Part shown: in pieces, positions 46,643 through 57,055 of the stretch
Numbering within the stretch: the first letter of the stretch is position 1
Layout of the letters: every line of letters begins with the position of its first letter
Assembly: GCA_015350385.1 (NCBI GenBank)
Contig: WNKI01000003.1
Location: 3,140,849-3,204,848 of the forward strand
Source of the DNA: Aculops lycopersici
Lineage: Eukaryota; Arthropoda; Arachnida; Trombidiformes; Eriophyidae
Reading direction: 5' to 3'
DNA length: 64,000 nt
The notes under the pieces: model-generated
Databases searched by the model: none
What the model was told of the DNA's origin: nothing
The model's input: only the letters and a program-made list of their open reading frames with translations
Position numbers and translations under genes: made by a program

Positions 46643-47423
46643 TTTGAGTTTTCGATGTTGGTTGCGCAACTTGTTAGTTTAGAGATTTCACTAGCAGTTT
46701 TACTTTTGTCCAAAAGATTGGTTGTGATTCTCTCTGTTTGAAGGATCCCTCAAGAATGATCCACGTCAATATCTAGTTGTCATGCTTATATACATCATGA
46801 AAAAGAAAAGAATTGCTTGTCGCTTAAATCGTTATTAGGTGATAGAAGATTGCGCACAACGCGCAATCTCAGTCTCGGACGCCTCGATCGGGTCCTTAGT
46901 AATCAATGATAAGAATCTTTCTCATTGCGTCATCACCTGGCTGTGGATAGAATTTGAACAAGAGTATGGCTCAGCTACAATAGAGTATGCTTGCTCTAAG
47001 GAATTTAATAATAGGTCACCCAAACTGACCGTTCCCACATGAGATTAGATCATCTCATTATGCAAGAGATAAGGAAACACACCAGCTACTAAAGATTTCC
47101 ACCATGGTCAGGCCCCTTATCACCTCGACGCTCGACCAAGTAGATAGTCTACCTTCGTGGTTGCGGAAGCTGTTCGTTGTTTAGATGTTGATCGAGACTT
47201 CTAGAAGACGATGCTAAACTAAAATTTGGGAGGTACGCGCAGGGCAACAAGAGAGTGGGTGGATTGATGAAATCCCGATCGCTTGTAAGATCGAGAGCTC
47301 TCTTTGAGGTTTAGTTACAATTATAATAAAACAAAAAGATCAATAGAAATTTGACATGAACGCCAATCAACATGGTTGCCTGAGGCGTTTGTTCTTTGCT
47401 TTTTGAATGAGGTGGTAGTTAGC
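46643..47423. other. Spacer between TPH start and MDH 3' end
   Basis: 780 bases holding the TPH upstream region and the MDH 3' UTR. No gene or repeat recognised. Confidence 0.5.
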
Positions 47424-48380
47424 TTAGTTGTTTTTGATGAAATTCTCACCCTCCTCGATGCTAGCCTGTAGTTCCTTCTTCGCAGCCTCAACCAATTTCT
47501 TCTCATAGTCGTTTAATTTGCCTAGGCCTAGGTTGTTCTCCAATCCATTTTTGCCGAGTACAACTGGTGTTGAGAAGTAGTTCACTCCTGGTACGACATC
47601 CGATCTAACATAAGCGCATTCAACAACATTTGGCTCCCCCTTCAGACCCCTCAATAGAGAAAAGGTGAATCGGGCACCAGCGTATGCCATAGATAAGGTG
47701 GCCGAACCGGCCCCGGCCTTGGCCTTCACAACCTCAGTTCCTGCCTCCTGAATTCTCTTGACCAATGGCTCCAGTTGGTCCTGTGGGAAAGATACAGCGG
47801 GCTTAGCTTGCGACATAACTGGGATGATGGTGATACCAGCATGACCTCCAATAACCGGTACATGCATTTCCATTGGGTCCAAGTTCTTTAGTTCAGCGAC
47901 AAAGGCATTCGATCGGACAACGTCCAATGTGGTGACACCAAAGATTCTCTTTGCATCATATGATCCTACCTTCTTGTAAACCTCGGAGGCAATTGGTACA
48001 GTTGAGTTCACAGGGTTCGAGATGATTGCAACAAGAGCCTTTGGCGATACCTCGGCGCATACTTTACATAGATCCCTAACAATTGATGCGTTTGTGTTAA
48101 ACAAGTCTTGTCGCGTCATACCTGGCTTACGTGGCACTCCGGCTGGGATAACAACAACATGAGCGCCCTTGACACAATCGGCCAATTGTTCCATTCCCTG
48201 GTGAGCAGTAACCTTTGCCTTTGAGTTAATGTGGCCTAAATCAGCGGCAACACCAGCTGTGTTGGCTACATCATACAATGCCAAGTGGGAAACTAGTGGG
48301 CTAGCCTTGAGAAGTAGTGACAGAGGTTGGCCAATTCCACCACTAGCACCCAAAACGGCGATCTTGCTGATCAAACTCAT
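47424..48380 (-). CDS. MDH2: Malate dehydrogenase, mitochondrial type (MDH2-like), main exon
   Basis: Catalyses malate + NAD+ to oxaloacetate + NADH. The dinucleotide-binding loop GASGGIGQPL is at residues 11-20. The active-site loop reads IPAGVPRKPGMTR, the substrate-binding part NPVNST, and the catalytic His lies in VIGGHAG. The sequence is of the mitochondrial/bacterial MDH class, not the cytosolic MDH1 class. The frame starts MSLISKIAVLG, so it contains the mature enzyme (318 aa) without a targeting peptide. A spliced upstream exon with a targeting-like sequence is plausible (see 48401-48706). Head-to-head with RPF2. Confidence 0.95.
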   Translation of the reverse strand: MSLISKIAVLGASGGIGQPLSLLLKASPLVSHLALYDVANTAGVAADLGHINSKAKVTAHQGMEQLADCVKGAHVVVIPAGVPRKPGMTRQDLFNTNASIVRDLCKVCAEVSPKALVAIISNPVNSTVPIASEVYKKVGSYDAKRIFGVTTLDVVRSNAFVAELKNLDPMEMHVPVIGGHAGITIIPVMSQAKPAVSFPQDQLEPLVKRIQEAGTEVVKAKAGAGSATLSMAYAGARFTFSLLRGLKGEPNVVECAYVRSDVVPGVNYFSTPVVLGKNGLENNLGLGKLNDYEKKLVEAAKKELQASIEEGENFIKNN

Positions 48381-48400
48381 GATGATTTTTTCTTGATAGA

Positions 48401-48706
48401 GCTGAGGTGATTGCTGTTACCGGTGTAGTTAATAAAGGCTTGGATGTAATATCGTTCACGAGTTGCTTTAATTGGTTTGGTTAGGTGAAATTTCCTCTGA
48501 TCTATTTCAGGATGCAATGTGAAGGGTGAGGAGTGAACTTGTCCCATTCTCACCAGCGGGAAAGGCATCCCGTACATTCTGCATTCGACATTGGATCTAA
48601 AGCCGCCAATTGTGGTGCAGTGAACCTGAACTCCTGCAGGGTGCACCAAATCAGCATGATTCCTCGCCATCGCGCGTGCATTTCTACCGAGTGAAAGCAT
48701 CAGCAA
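48401..48706 (-). other. Candidate upstream exon and intron of MDH2 (targeting peptide)
   Basis: A possible exon 48706-48554 begins ATGCTGATGCTTTCA and encodes MLMLSLGRNARAMARNHA, an Arg/Ser-rich, acid-free start typical of mitochondrial presequences. It ends at a CTG/GTGAGA donor in phase 0. An acceptor CCTCAG at 48404-48402 leaves 48401 in phase 0 with the MDH frame, adding seven codons before the internal ATG. The intron would be 152 bases. This is inference from splice signals and phase. Confidence 0.55.
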
Positions 48707-48857
48707 GCGTTCCGAGCGAACACATGTTGTGCATGTTTTAATCGTGGTTCAATAAAGCGCACCTCTTGCATCAAACCAGAATCAAACCTATTAGTCCTCT
48801 CATTAAGAGACTAGTATTATTAATCGAATCATATTTCAAGGTACACTTGTTGCAAAG
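48707..48857. promoter_or_regulatory. Compact bidirectional promoter MDH2/RPF2
   Basis: Only 151 bases separate the candidate MDH2 start and the RPF2 start, which are transcribed away from each other. I see no named element. Confidence 0.45.
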
Positions 48858-49676
48858 ATGCCTAACACGTGGAAAAACATGAAAAGGGCAGCTGAGCCCC
48901 AATTGGATGAGGATGAGAAGAATGTTGTTTATATTAGAGGATTCACGGCAAGCGATCAAGTGAATAGGGTTATGAAGGATCTCTATATGCTCAAGAAACC
49001 TATTGGCATTCCCCTGAACAAGAAGAACGTCATCCAACCCTTCGAAGACTCGAAACCTATCGAATTCATTTGCCAGAAGAACGATTGTTCTTTGTTTTGT
49101 TTCACATCGCATAGCAAGAAGCGCCCCCACAATCTAGTTATTGGACGAACTTTCGATGGTCACATGCTCGACATGGTTGAGTTTGGGGTTGATCTATACA
49201 AAGCAATCGAGGACTTTCCAGCTAGGATATCGCTAGGAGTTAAGCCAATTTTAATATTCACAGGCGAGCCCTTTCAGACTGACTTTGACATGATTAGAAT
49301 CAAGAATCTACTCAATGACTTTTTCCTTGGGCCTCGTCCAGCAAGTGTCCGTATCAAGGGCATTGAACATGTGATTCTCATTGTAGCTCATTGTGGAAAA
49401 GTTTTTGTCCGACCATATCTAGTTGAGCAAAAGAAACCTAACGGTGCAGACACCACCGCGGCCACCTGTCATGAGATGGGACCTCAGTTAGATTTAACAA
49501 TCAGACGTACACAACTTGCCAATCATGACCTCTTTTCACAGGCTTGCAAGCAGAAGCCGAAGGCAGCCAAGTCGACCAAGAATAAGAATGTCAGTAGAGA
49601 CGAGCTTGGCACCACCTATGGTAAGGTGCACATGGGCCGCCAGGACTTCAACAAGATGTATAATGTTAAATATTGA
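48858..49676 (+). CDS. RPF2: Ribosome production factor 2 (Brix domain), 272 aa
   Basis: RPF2 and RRS1 deliver the 5S RNP to pre-60S ribosomes in the nucleolus. The Brix domain fills residues about 15-230: MKDLYMLKKPIGIPLNKKN, PFEDSKPIEFICQKNDCSLF, SKKRPHNLVIGRTFDGHMLDM and the MGPQLDLTIRRTQLA motif. The C-terminal GTTYGKVHMGRQD is characteristic of RPF2. Family length is about 300; the N-terminal extension is short. The poly(A) signal AATAAA begins at 49679, immediately after the TGA stop. Single exon. Confidence 0.94.
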   Translation: MPNTWKNMKRAAEPQLDEDEKNVVYIRGFTASDQVNRVMKDLYMLKKPIGIPLNKKNVIQPFEDSKPIEFICQKNDCSLFCFTSHSKKRPHNLVIGRTFDGHMLDMVEFGVDLYKAIEDFPARISLGVKPILIFTGEPFQTDFDMIRIKNLLNDFFLGPRPASVRIKGIEHVILIVAHCGKVFVRPYLVEQKKPNGADTTAATCHEMGPQLDLTIRRTQLANHDLFSQACKQKPKAAKSTKNKNVSRDELGTTYGKVHMGRQDFNKMYNVKY

Positions 49677-50446
49677 TCAATAAACTAATCATCTGCCCCA
49701 CCTTTGTTTGATAATGATCAAAATTCTATTACAATTCTGAGAAAGTTTTTGATTATTGTGTTGAATGTCTATGATTAGATGGATTAAAGATGGCAACAAG
49801 CCCATAGGGACCTTGGCTAAATTAACTCTGCTTGCAAATGGCAGCGCCATCCTGTCGGCAAAAATAGGAACTATAATTTGTGTGCCTCGCGTTGTGAGAC
49901 TCTCACAGTGAGAGTCGAACACGGATTCTCACAAAAACTTACACTGAAAGTCACACATTTCCTCGTCTCTCCCATCCAGATATCCCCGAAGTCCGCATGG
50001 TACGTGTGTGGCAGGGGGCAGGCGATTATCGAGAAAAAGCTATTGGTTTCCCCCTCGGCTGTGGCTGCCGGGCAACGCGGACTCCTCGCTGCTCCGGCCG
50101 TCGCAAGCCAATGGTGCCGGCCTGCGACGGCAACGTTGCCGAACAAAAAGCTGCGAGCGGCGGCGGCGGTTGTGTGGAGCGAACGGTGGCGGCCAGCACA
50201 CACGCACGCTTTTTAGCGAATTTCTCCATTTGCCGCAGGACGAAACGCTGCCACGGCGGACCAGCCTGTCGAACAAAGAGCACGCTTAATGCTATTCCTA
50301 TTTGCCATTGCCTATCGAAGCTCGCACTCCTACCCATTTGCCATTGGTATTAGCATTGGAATCCTTCGAACAAACAAGGCAACCGCAACGAGCACTTCCA
50401 TCCTGCTGAACTCCTTCGCTGAAATTCTGCGCCACCTTCACTTTCA
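49677..50446. other. Spacer between RPF2 and cyclophilin
   Basis: Contains GC-rich sequence at 50040-50200, open in several frames on both strands because of composition rather than coding. It probably includes the cyclophilin promoter. No domain recognised. Confidence 0.5.
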
Positions 50447-51067
50447 ATGTCACTCTTCTTTCGGTCAGCAGCAAATAGAATCTTTATTAGTTCATCAGCG
50501 ATTATTAGCTTAGCAGCCATTGGTACAGCATCAATTACGACATCAGCAGCAGCAGCAGCAAGCAAAATGGGAAACCCAAAAGTTTACTTCGATGTCTCGG
50601 CAGGTGGAACAAAGCTGGGCCGAATTGTTATGGAGTTGAGAGCCGATGTTGTTCCAAAGACGGCGGAGAACTTCCGTGCTCTTTGCACCGGCGAGAAGGG
50701 ATTCGGTTACAAAGGTAGCACTTTCCATCGGGTTATTCCACAATTCATGTGCCAAGGTGGTGACTTCACTCGCGGCAATGGAACCGGCGGCAAGTCTATC
50801 TACGGCGAAAAGTTTGCCGATGAAAACTTCACCCTCAAGCACTCGGGACCCTACATGTTGTCCATGGCCAACGCCGGACCAAACACTAACGGATCTCAAT
50901 TCTTCTTGACTACGGCCAAGACTGCATGGTTGGATGGAAAGCACGTAGTTTTTGGCTCCGTCGTCGAGGGTCAAGACGTTGTCAAGAAGATCGAGTCTTA
51001 CGGTTCCCATTCGGGTACCACATCGAAGAAGATTGTCATTGACGATTCGGGCGAGATTAAGCCATGA
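50447..51067 (+). CDS. PPIA: Cyclophilin A-type peptidyl-prolyl isomerase with N-terminal extension, 206 aa
   Basis: The core from Met41 (MGNPKVYFDVS) is a full cyclophilin domain of about 165 residues. Active-site blocks are STFHRVIPQFMCQGGDFT (catalytic Arg), MANAGPNTNGSQFF and TAWLDGKHVVFG (the cyclosporin-contacting Trp). The first ATG at 50447 adds 40 residues, MSLFFRSAANRIFISS then Ala/Ser/Thr-rich, with no acidic residues: a likely mitochondrial targeting peptide. Initiation at the internal ATG, in context AGCAAAATGGGA, would give the cytosolic form. AATAAA follows at 51170. Dual targeting is inferred. Confidence 0.95.
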   Translation: MSLFFRSAANRIFISSSAIISLAAIGTASITTSAAAAASKMGNPKVYFDVSAGGTKLGRIVMELRADVVPKTAENFRALCTGEKGFGYKGSTFHRVIPQFMCQGGDFTRGNGTGGKSIYGEKFADENFTLKHSGPYMLSMANAGPNTNGSQFFLTTAKTAWLDGKHVVFGSVVEGQDVVKKIESYGSHSGTTSKKIVIDDSGEIKP

Positions 51068-53442
51068 GCGGTGATGTATAGTGTCTGGTAGAATCGTTGT
51101 TCGCTTGTGTCAATCATTACAACTTCTACCATAACTGCATCTCGTATCCTCGTCCTTATCTTCATGAGTAATAAAACGAACACGAAAGAAAAACTCTGAG
51201 ATGTTCTAATTCAGATCTTCCTGAACGGTGAAACTTAACTCTCTTGAAAATATTGTTCCCTTTGATTCACTTCTCGCACTCGCAAATTATCTAGCAAGTT
51301 CCATATTAAGCATTCGTTGTTTGCATTCCAATCAATCATGCGATGAAACTTTTGCGTCTTGCTGTAAGTGGGCTGAATGGCAAACAAAATGACATTATTT
51401 TGTGTGAAATTTTGTCGATTCGTTGAGTTAATGAGAGAGAGAGGTGAGAAACTAGCTCGGTACTCAATCATTCAGCGAGGGAACAATTCTACCGAGCAAC
51501 CCGCTCGCCTTTAGTCCCTAAGTTTCGTAGGTCACGGCCAAGCGGCAAGCGAAAGCTAACAAGATTTGACCGAGGAAAATTTGTTGAGCTAGCAGCCAAT
51601 TGACGAACTTGCTTGCCAGACAGGCAGACAAAACAAAACATGTCAAGTTTTTCTCGCCCACTTGCACCCCTTCCCTTAATTGAATGAGGTGAGTTCTTTA
51701 CGACTAGACTGAACGGGTTAGTTTTTCTCTGTGATATTAGAGCAAGTTGTGGGCGCCTAACGGGAAGGCGGGGCAATGGGTGACTCAGAAAAGGTGTGTG
51801 TTTGCATTGAGAATCACAATTTTACGTCGCTGCCTTCGTCATTCGACTGCATGCATTCGAATTGCTTGCAGAAGCTGTGAGTTTTTGATGCTCCTTCTCC
51901 TGTGTAATAGGCAGCGGCGACGACGTCGTTGTCGAGATGTGATTCACATCATGTGAAAGGGATAATATGGGAGCCATAAGGTAAACAATGAAAACTTGCT
52001 AAATTGCGAGTGGCGATCATGATTTTGACTGATGCTTACTTATTTATGGATCTCAATAGGATGCGCCCATCGCAAAGTTGAGTCACTACTTATACAATTC
52101 ATTATTTAGTAATAATAGAAGGGGGATGCGAGCTTAAGAATGAGAATAAGAAGCTAGGCTTAGAAGCAATACGACAGAATTATTACTCTATCTGTATTCC
52201 CTCTTTGTTATTTGGGGGTTTAGAAATGGTCTCTGCGTCAGGATTTGTCAATCAAGTTTTCAGAGTTCTTCAAAATAGTCACTAGCCTCCCTACAATTGG
52301 GTGTATTGTTTATTAAAAGCGAAAACAACGGAGATCTCTTTCTGAACGACTGAGATACTTGTTAGCATCTCAGTTTGAGATTGCTGTTATCTTTGTTTCA
52401 ATATTATATCAGTGCAAAAGATCAGGACCGACCACAAAAATAGGTTCTCACGAAACGACCAGATATTTTGCAATTTGCCACACTATTCAAAAACCCACAT
52501 GTACTCATTGGTTATGAAGATTATAGTGAACACAATGGAAAAATTGCATTATAACTAGGCAGAATTAGTCATTATCAATCAAGCGAACAAAACTTAGAAC
52601 AAACTTTTGAGCAAGTCCATCTATTTAAGCTTCTCTCGTTGAATCTTGATATTCTTGGCCTCTATCTCACATTTGTAGTGTAACAGAGAAGTTTGATAAG
52701 CCACTCAGTTTTACTTGTCGAGGAACCTAAGCGAATTTCAACTTCATAGATTAATACAAGCCAAGAAAATAATCCAGTAGAATCACCATTATTGATCACC
52801 GACATCCAATTGTTAATCTCCAAAGGGCGTGAAAGTAAACAGAATTCATCATCAACTGAAAGAGTGTCTCGGTAATAATCATCCAACTTGCCCGTGGATA
52901 GCGCATGAGTTCACACAAATTACAATTTTCCACCAAGCGCCAAAATCATTCCCCGTCAACGTGAGCCGATTGTAACTAATTACCAATATATAAAGCCATA
53001 GCCAAAAGCTGATTGGCCAGGCAACCCAATCCAACTCAACATTCGTATCGCAATAATAATCTCTCATGCGCTGAAAGTGACACATCCTTTCTAGCAACAG
53101 ACACAAGTCACCAGTTATTGTAACTCTATTCAACACTTTGACACTAAACCATCACTTGGACCACCATCGAGCAAAAGACAGAAAAACTCCAGGCAACAAA
53201 ACAAGTAGCAGTAATATTAGTAATAGCAACTTGAGGAAGAACTCACTCACTTGCGCTTGTGAAAGCTCACTCTTGTTAGACTGAAGCCGGTCAGGAATTG
53301 TAGTTGTAGTAGCAATTCTAACGGGTTTTGGCATTTAGCCTATTTTATCAGGCTCGTAAGACATATTGTACGAAAATTATTAGAAGGTTATACAGCTGGC
53401 CTTTAGAAGTCTAATATATTCAACTCCATACATACAAACACA
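51068..53442. other. Intergenic region, possible unresolved minus-strand gene at its right end
   Basis: 2.4 kb. 51180-52600 shows no gene. At 52662-53334 the minus strand has three consecutive frames: one beginning MPKPVRIATTTTIPDR with a Leu-rich hydrophobic run, one with MRDYYCDTNVELDW and a hydrophobic segment, and one beginning DDYYRDTLSVDDEF. They could be exons of a small membrane protein, but I found no convincing joined model and no family. Confidence 0.35.
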
Positions 53443-54897
53443 ATGGCCTCCTTACAAATAACAAGCTTATTTATGTCAACTCCAAGCTGGGTGATAGATA
53501 GTCTACCAAATGCGTCGGTCACCGATTTAATTAGCAACTTGAAGGCGAGCTTAGGCGACTTTTATGAGTCCAACCCAACCACCAGTGTATTCCTTTGCGT
53601 TTTTATGTTATATTATGTATATTATGTGAAAAATGTAGTGAGAAAACCCGAGCTTATCTGCTCGGACAGTGGTTTCCGGAAGTTTCTGATAGACAATTGT
53701 CCAATTATAAACCAGGAGTTTAAACCCACTATTTGGTCCACTCACACTCATGCGCAAACTTTGTTAGCCAATGGCATCAGAGCTGTAATACCTATCCCAC
53801 AGTATCGACGGGAGTTTGTTCCAGTTGACGACGAGGTTCCACCTAGAGATGGCAGAGTTTGTGCAGAGGAAGAGTTGAAAGCGAGAAGAAAGAAAGATGC
53901 AGTAGTAACAATTGACTGGTACGAGGGGCCAGGTCCCACCCTCCAGCTTCCAGATGGACAAAAGTTTTATGCTGAGCTACTGCATAAGTATAACGAATCT
54001 GAACACGTTTATGCGCCGACTATTAGCGAAGATAATGGAAAACCAGTGGCAATATTTATACCCGGCCTCGTGGGCGACTCGCAAACTGAGTACATTAGAA
54101 CCGCTGTTACTATGACCAACTCCATTGGGTACAAAACTTGCGTCTTCAACAATCGAGCTCGCGGAGGGATGAAGCTCAAGACGGCGAGGCTTTATTGCGC
54201 AACAAATTATGACGACTTGGAGGCAGGACTCAAGCATATCAGGTTAACTCATCCTGACTCTAGGATTGTAGCGGTCGGTATCTCGCTAGGGGGCATTGTG
54301 CTGTGCAGGTACTTGGCCGAGCGCCGAGACAAGGCTTTAGTTGATGCCGCAATGTTGGTCTCTGTTTGTTTTGATTTTATGGCCGGGTGTAAGAGTTTAG
54401 AGGAGCCTGGGCTGAATAGTGCACTAAACACCCATCTAACAAAATCGCTAATCCGTTTGGTTGAAGAGAACAAGGAAGTACTGGCAACATCAAAGCTTTA
54501 CAATATCGAGGAAGTTGTGAACAGCAAGAGTTTAAGGCAATTCGATGATAGTTTTACCCACAAGATGTGGGGCTTTGAGTCTGTGGACGCCTACCACATG
54601 GATGCCTCTAACAAGGATCGATTGCATCTCATTACGAAACCCACCTTTTGCATAAACGCGGCCGACGACATCTTTTGCCCCTACCCCTTCCTGCCACTTC
54701 AACAAATTGAAAGTAATCCCAAATGTGCCATGTTGGTAACGGCACGCGGTGGACATATCGGCTTTATGGAAGGACTCCTGCCTTATGTTCCCACCTTCTA
54801 CCTGGAACGAGTTATTATACAATACCTAGGCGCCCTGAAGAACATCGAATCACCTGACAGGATATTCAATAGTGGCGACGGTGACCCGATCGCCTGA
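53443..54897 (+). CDS. ABHD3: ABHD1/3-type membrane-anchored alpha/beta hydrolase, 484 aa
   Basis: ABHD3 hydrolyses medium-chain and oxidised phosphatidylcholines; ABHD1 and the fly homologue are close relatives. A hydrophobic anchor lies at about residues 46-63 (VFLCVFMLYYVYYV). The family N-terminal block FKPTIWSTHTHAQTLLAN is at 93-110, and IFIPGLVGDSQTEYIR at 204-219. The nucleophile elbow GISLGG gives Ser281. The Asp lies in NAADDIFCP and the His in ARGGHIGFMEG. Length is close to the 400-410 typical plus an acidic/Lys insertion near 140-152. An AATAAA lies at 55005, about 110 bases past the stop; the duplicated block begins just beyond. Confidence 0.9.
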   Translation: MASLQITSLFMSTPSWVIDSLPNASVTDLISNLKASLGDFYESNPTTSVFLCVFMLYYVYYVKNVVRKPELICSDSGFRKFLIDNCPIINQEFKPTIWSTHTHAQTLLANGIRAVIPIPQYRREFVPVDDEVPPRDGRVCAEEELKARRKKDAVVTIDWYEGPGPTLQLPDGQKFYAELLHKYNESEHVYAPTISEDNGKPVAIFIPGLVGDSQTEYIRTAVTMTNSIGYKTCVFNNRARGGMKLKTARLYCATNYDDLEAGLKHIRLTHPDSRIVAVGISLGGIVLCRYLAERRDKALVDAAMLVSVCFDFMAGCKSLEEPGLNSALNTHLTKSLIRLVEENKEVLATSKLYNIEEVVNSKSLRQFDDSFTHKMWGFESVDAYHMDASNKDRLHLITKPTFCINAADDIFCPYPFLPLQQIESNPKCAMLVTARGGHIGFMEGLLPYVPTFYLERVIIQYLGALKNIESPDRIFNSGDGDPIA

Positions 54898-55052
54898 TAG
54901 TTCGCACTTGTTAATTTTCAATCTAGACTTTGGCAACCAGTCAAGTATCTTCATATAATTGAATTTGAATTTAATCGTGCAGTTGGATGATCCAAGAGAA
55001 ACAGAATAAAACCCCCGTGGATTGATAAAGCAGGCACTTCAGGACCAAGCAG

Positions 55053-55892
55053 CCTAGCTAAATCTCCATCGTTATTGTATCTGATGATGTCGATAAGTCT
55101 CGTCCTCATTGTGAGGATATCTCACCCATTTTCAATTTTACACTCTCATCGATAACCGACGACACTCTGAATTGCTATCCTCCAGTTTCATAATCTGAAA
55201 GCACCTATCACAACATCCACTTAGATTGATCTAACAGGTTAGTTGTCCTGACTGGTCGAATTAGTTGGGCAGCAACATAGCCCTAGGGGCCCGTCTATTT
55301 CTGCAGATCCTGTATATTTTTCTACCCTTGATTAAGCACAATGACGATAAATGAATCAAACTATGCCGCTTTAGTCTACGTACCTTTTCCAAAGCAGTTT
55401 GCTTGAAACTTCTAGAGAATGAGCGTAGATTATTTTACTTCTGTAAGTTGAAAGCACATCAAGATTTGGAGGTTAGAGCTCGTAGCAAGTAATTAAGGAA
55501 GAAGCGACTTCTAAAGCCAACAGGTTTGTTGTTGTCAAGCTAAAGGCAAACAGTGTGTCCAAAATCTAACCGGCAAAATTTCGTATCTCCTTAATTCCCA
55601 TGCTACGAGAACAGTAAACTGACATCGGTACACTTTTTAGAGTTGAAAAAGTTTTGGCTGGTTAGATTTCGGACAGACCGTATGTTAGATTGCTTATCCT
55701 CACTAGCTTTTATCCAGATTTGTCATTAGTTCGTTCATTCGACTTTCACTCGCCTCCAGGTTACATGGAGACCAATCAAAATGGTTCAAATAACGAGTAA
55801 AGCATTGATTGGACTGCTCGCGTTGAGCTCGCTAGTAGGTGATTATGGGACATCCTGTTTCTACCAGAAGCTTGAGCCTCGAGTGTTACAAA
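55053..55892 (+). repeat. Duplicated block A: GBA 5' region, left copy
   Basis: Matches 58719-59680 (block B) from the shared CCTAGCTA to the GTGTTA(A)CA near its end. 55080-55250 and about 55490-55870 are nearly identical to B, while the stretch between them is more diverged. Block B is the real upstream region, exon 1 and intron start of the GBA-like gene. Confidence 0.9.
55781..55838 (+). pseudogene. Orphan GBA exon 1 (signal peptide), no gene body
   Basis: ATG GTT CAA ATA ACG AGT encodes a 19-codon signal peptide differing in only a few codons from GBA exon 1 at 59568-59625. The donor following it reads GTGATT where the functional copy has GTGAGT. No GBA coding sequence follows; within 60 bases the sequence switches to material that lies 3' of GBA in the right-hand copy. 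It is a remnant of a deleted gene. Confidence 0.85.
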
Positions 55893-57055
55893 TCGGGTGA
55901 GATGATGATGGGTCTACAATTGTTTTTCGGGTTCGAATCACGTTGACCGCTTTTTTTTCTAAAAATTGTATGAAAGTGTTGAATCTTGAAGAAACTTTCA
56001 TCGATCATACTGCGACACGATGCGCTGTTCAAGCTTGTGGATTGCAAGGAATTACTTATTGAGAAAGATGTTCGTAGTCACCCACCAGGCTTAGCCTGGT
56101 GGGGAGATCGGCTGGCGCGCCAGTCGGTCGAAACAGCTGATCAAAGAGCCGATTTAGACAAACAAACAAAAATTCCGAATCTTCTGCCATTGATTCACAA
56201 TGCCAAAAACTATTGATTATAGAACCAAGCTGCTCGTTTGAAACTTACGCTGATGAACAGCTTTGAATACTTCATTATTATCTCTGCTGCGAGTCTGCTT
56301 ATGCTTCACCCGAAACTCCTGGTTCAGCACCGAAAGGGCAATCAGTGACTCACTCTGGCAAAGTGAGTAAATTTTTTCATGCTTCTCCAACTAATTTCAT
56401 CTGATCTTACCCCAGTTTTTACGAATTTGTCGCTACAAAAATTCAAGATCTAGGTGAGAATTGGCAAACATTGGACCTTCAAACTCTCGACCAACACTGT
56501 AGATTTTCAGTTTCACAACAACGCAAGGGTTAGGGTTCGATCCTCGACATGGGCAATTTTTTGCAGCTCCTAGATCAATCCTAAGCTCCAGAGATAACAA
56601 TTGTAGTTGCGAGTCATAGAGTAAACGCTTGTGAATGCTATAAACCATCAACGATCAGTAGTCGAAAGCCTTTTGTTTCATCAGCCGGCCTAGTTAGCTT
56701 GGTCGGTTAGATCGACGGCGGGTCGATTGCGATTCATGTCTGCTTAAGACTCAGTCTGAAAGCCAACCACTGAATCTCCATGAGATCCGAACGCTCGATC
56801 GCAAATCAAACACCGATGCACCTTCTAAAAATACACGAGAACTAACCCAAAAATTCGATGAAAAAACCCTGGTGATATTGATGCCTTGGTATAATAGGTA
56901 TCATGATCACCTTGGTGAAGCACCGCAAGGGCACGTCGGAGCCTGAGGGGTTATCAGGTAAATTTTTGTTTGTATTTCTAATTTACTCGCTCGCATTTGT
57001 TGTTATCTTTGGCTTCCATAGGTAGCTCAATACTAAAATAGCGTCAGAGTAATAG
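55893..57055. repeat. Decayed left-copy spacer with further duplicated pieces
   Basis: 55893-55960 matches the GBA 3' flank at 61644-61712. 56461-56790 is a diverged match to 61733-62010. 56230-56350 and 56880-56970 resemble each other, and 56981-57010 repeats 57411-57437. A 9-bp stem hairpin is at 56082-56102 and a 12-bp palindrome CTGGCGCGCCAG at 56112-56123. No intact gene is seen. Confidence 0.7.

Noticed and set aside
49871..50353. Overlapping frames on both strands, up to 118 codons
   Set aside because: GC-rich composition removes stops in all frames; this is the probable cyclophilin promoter/5' UTR region.
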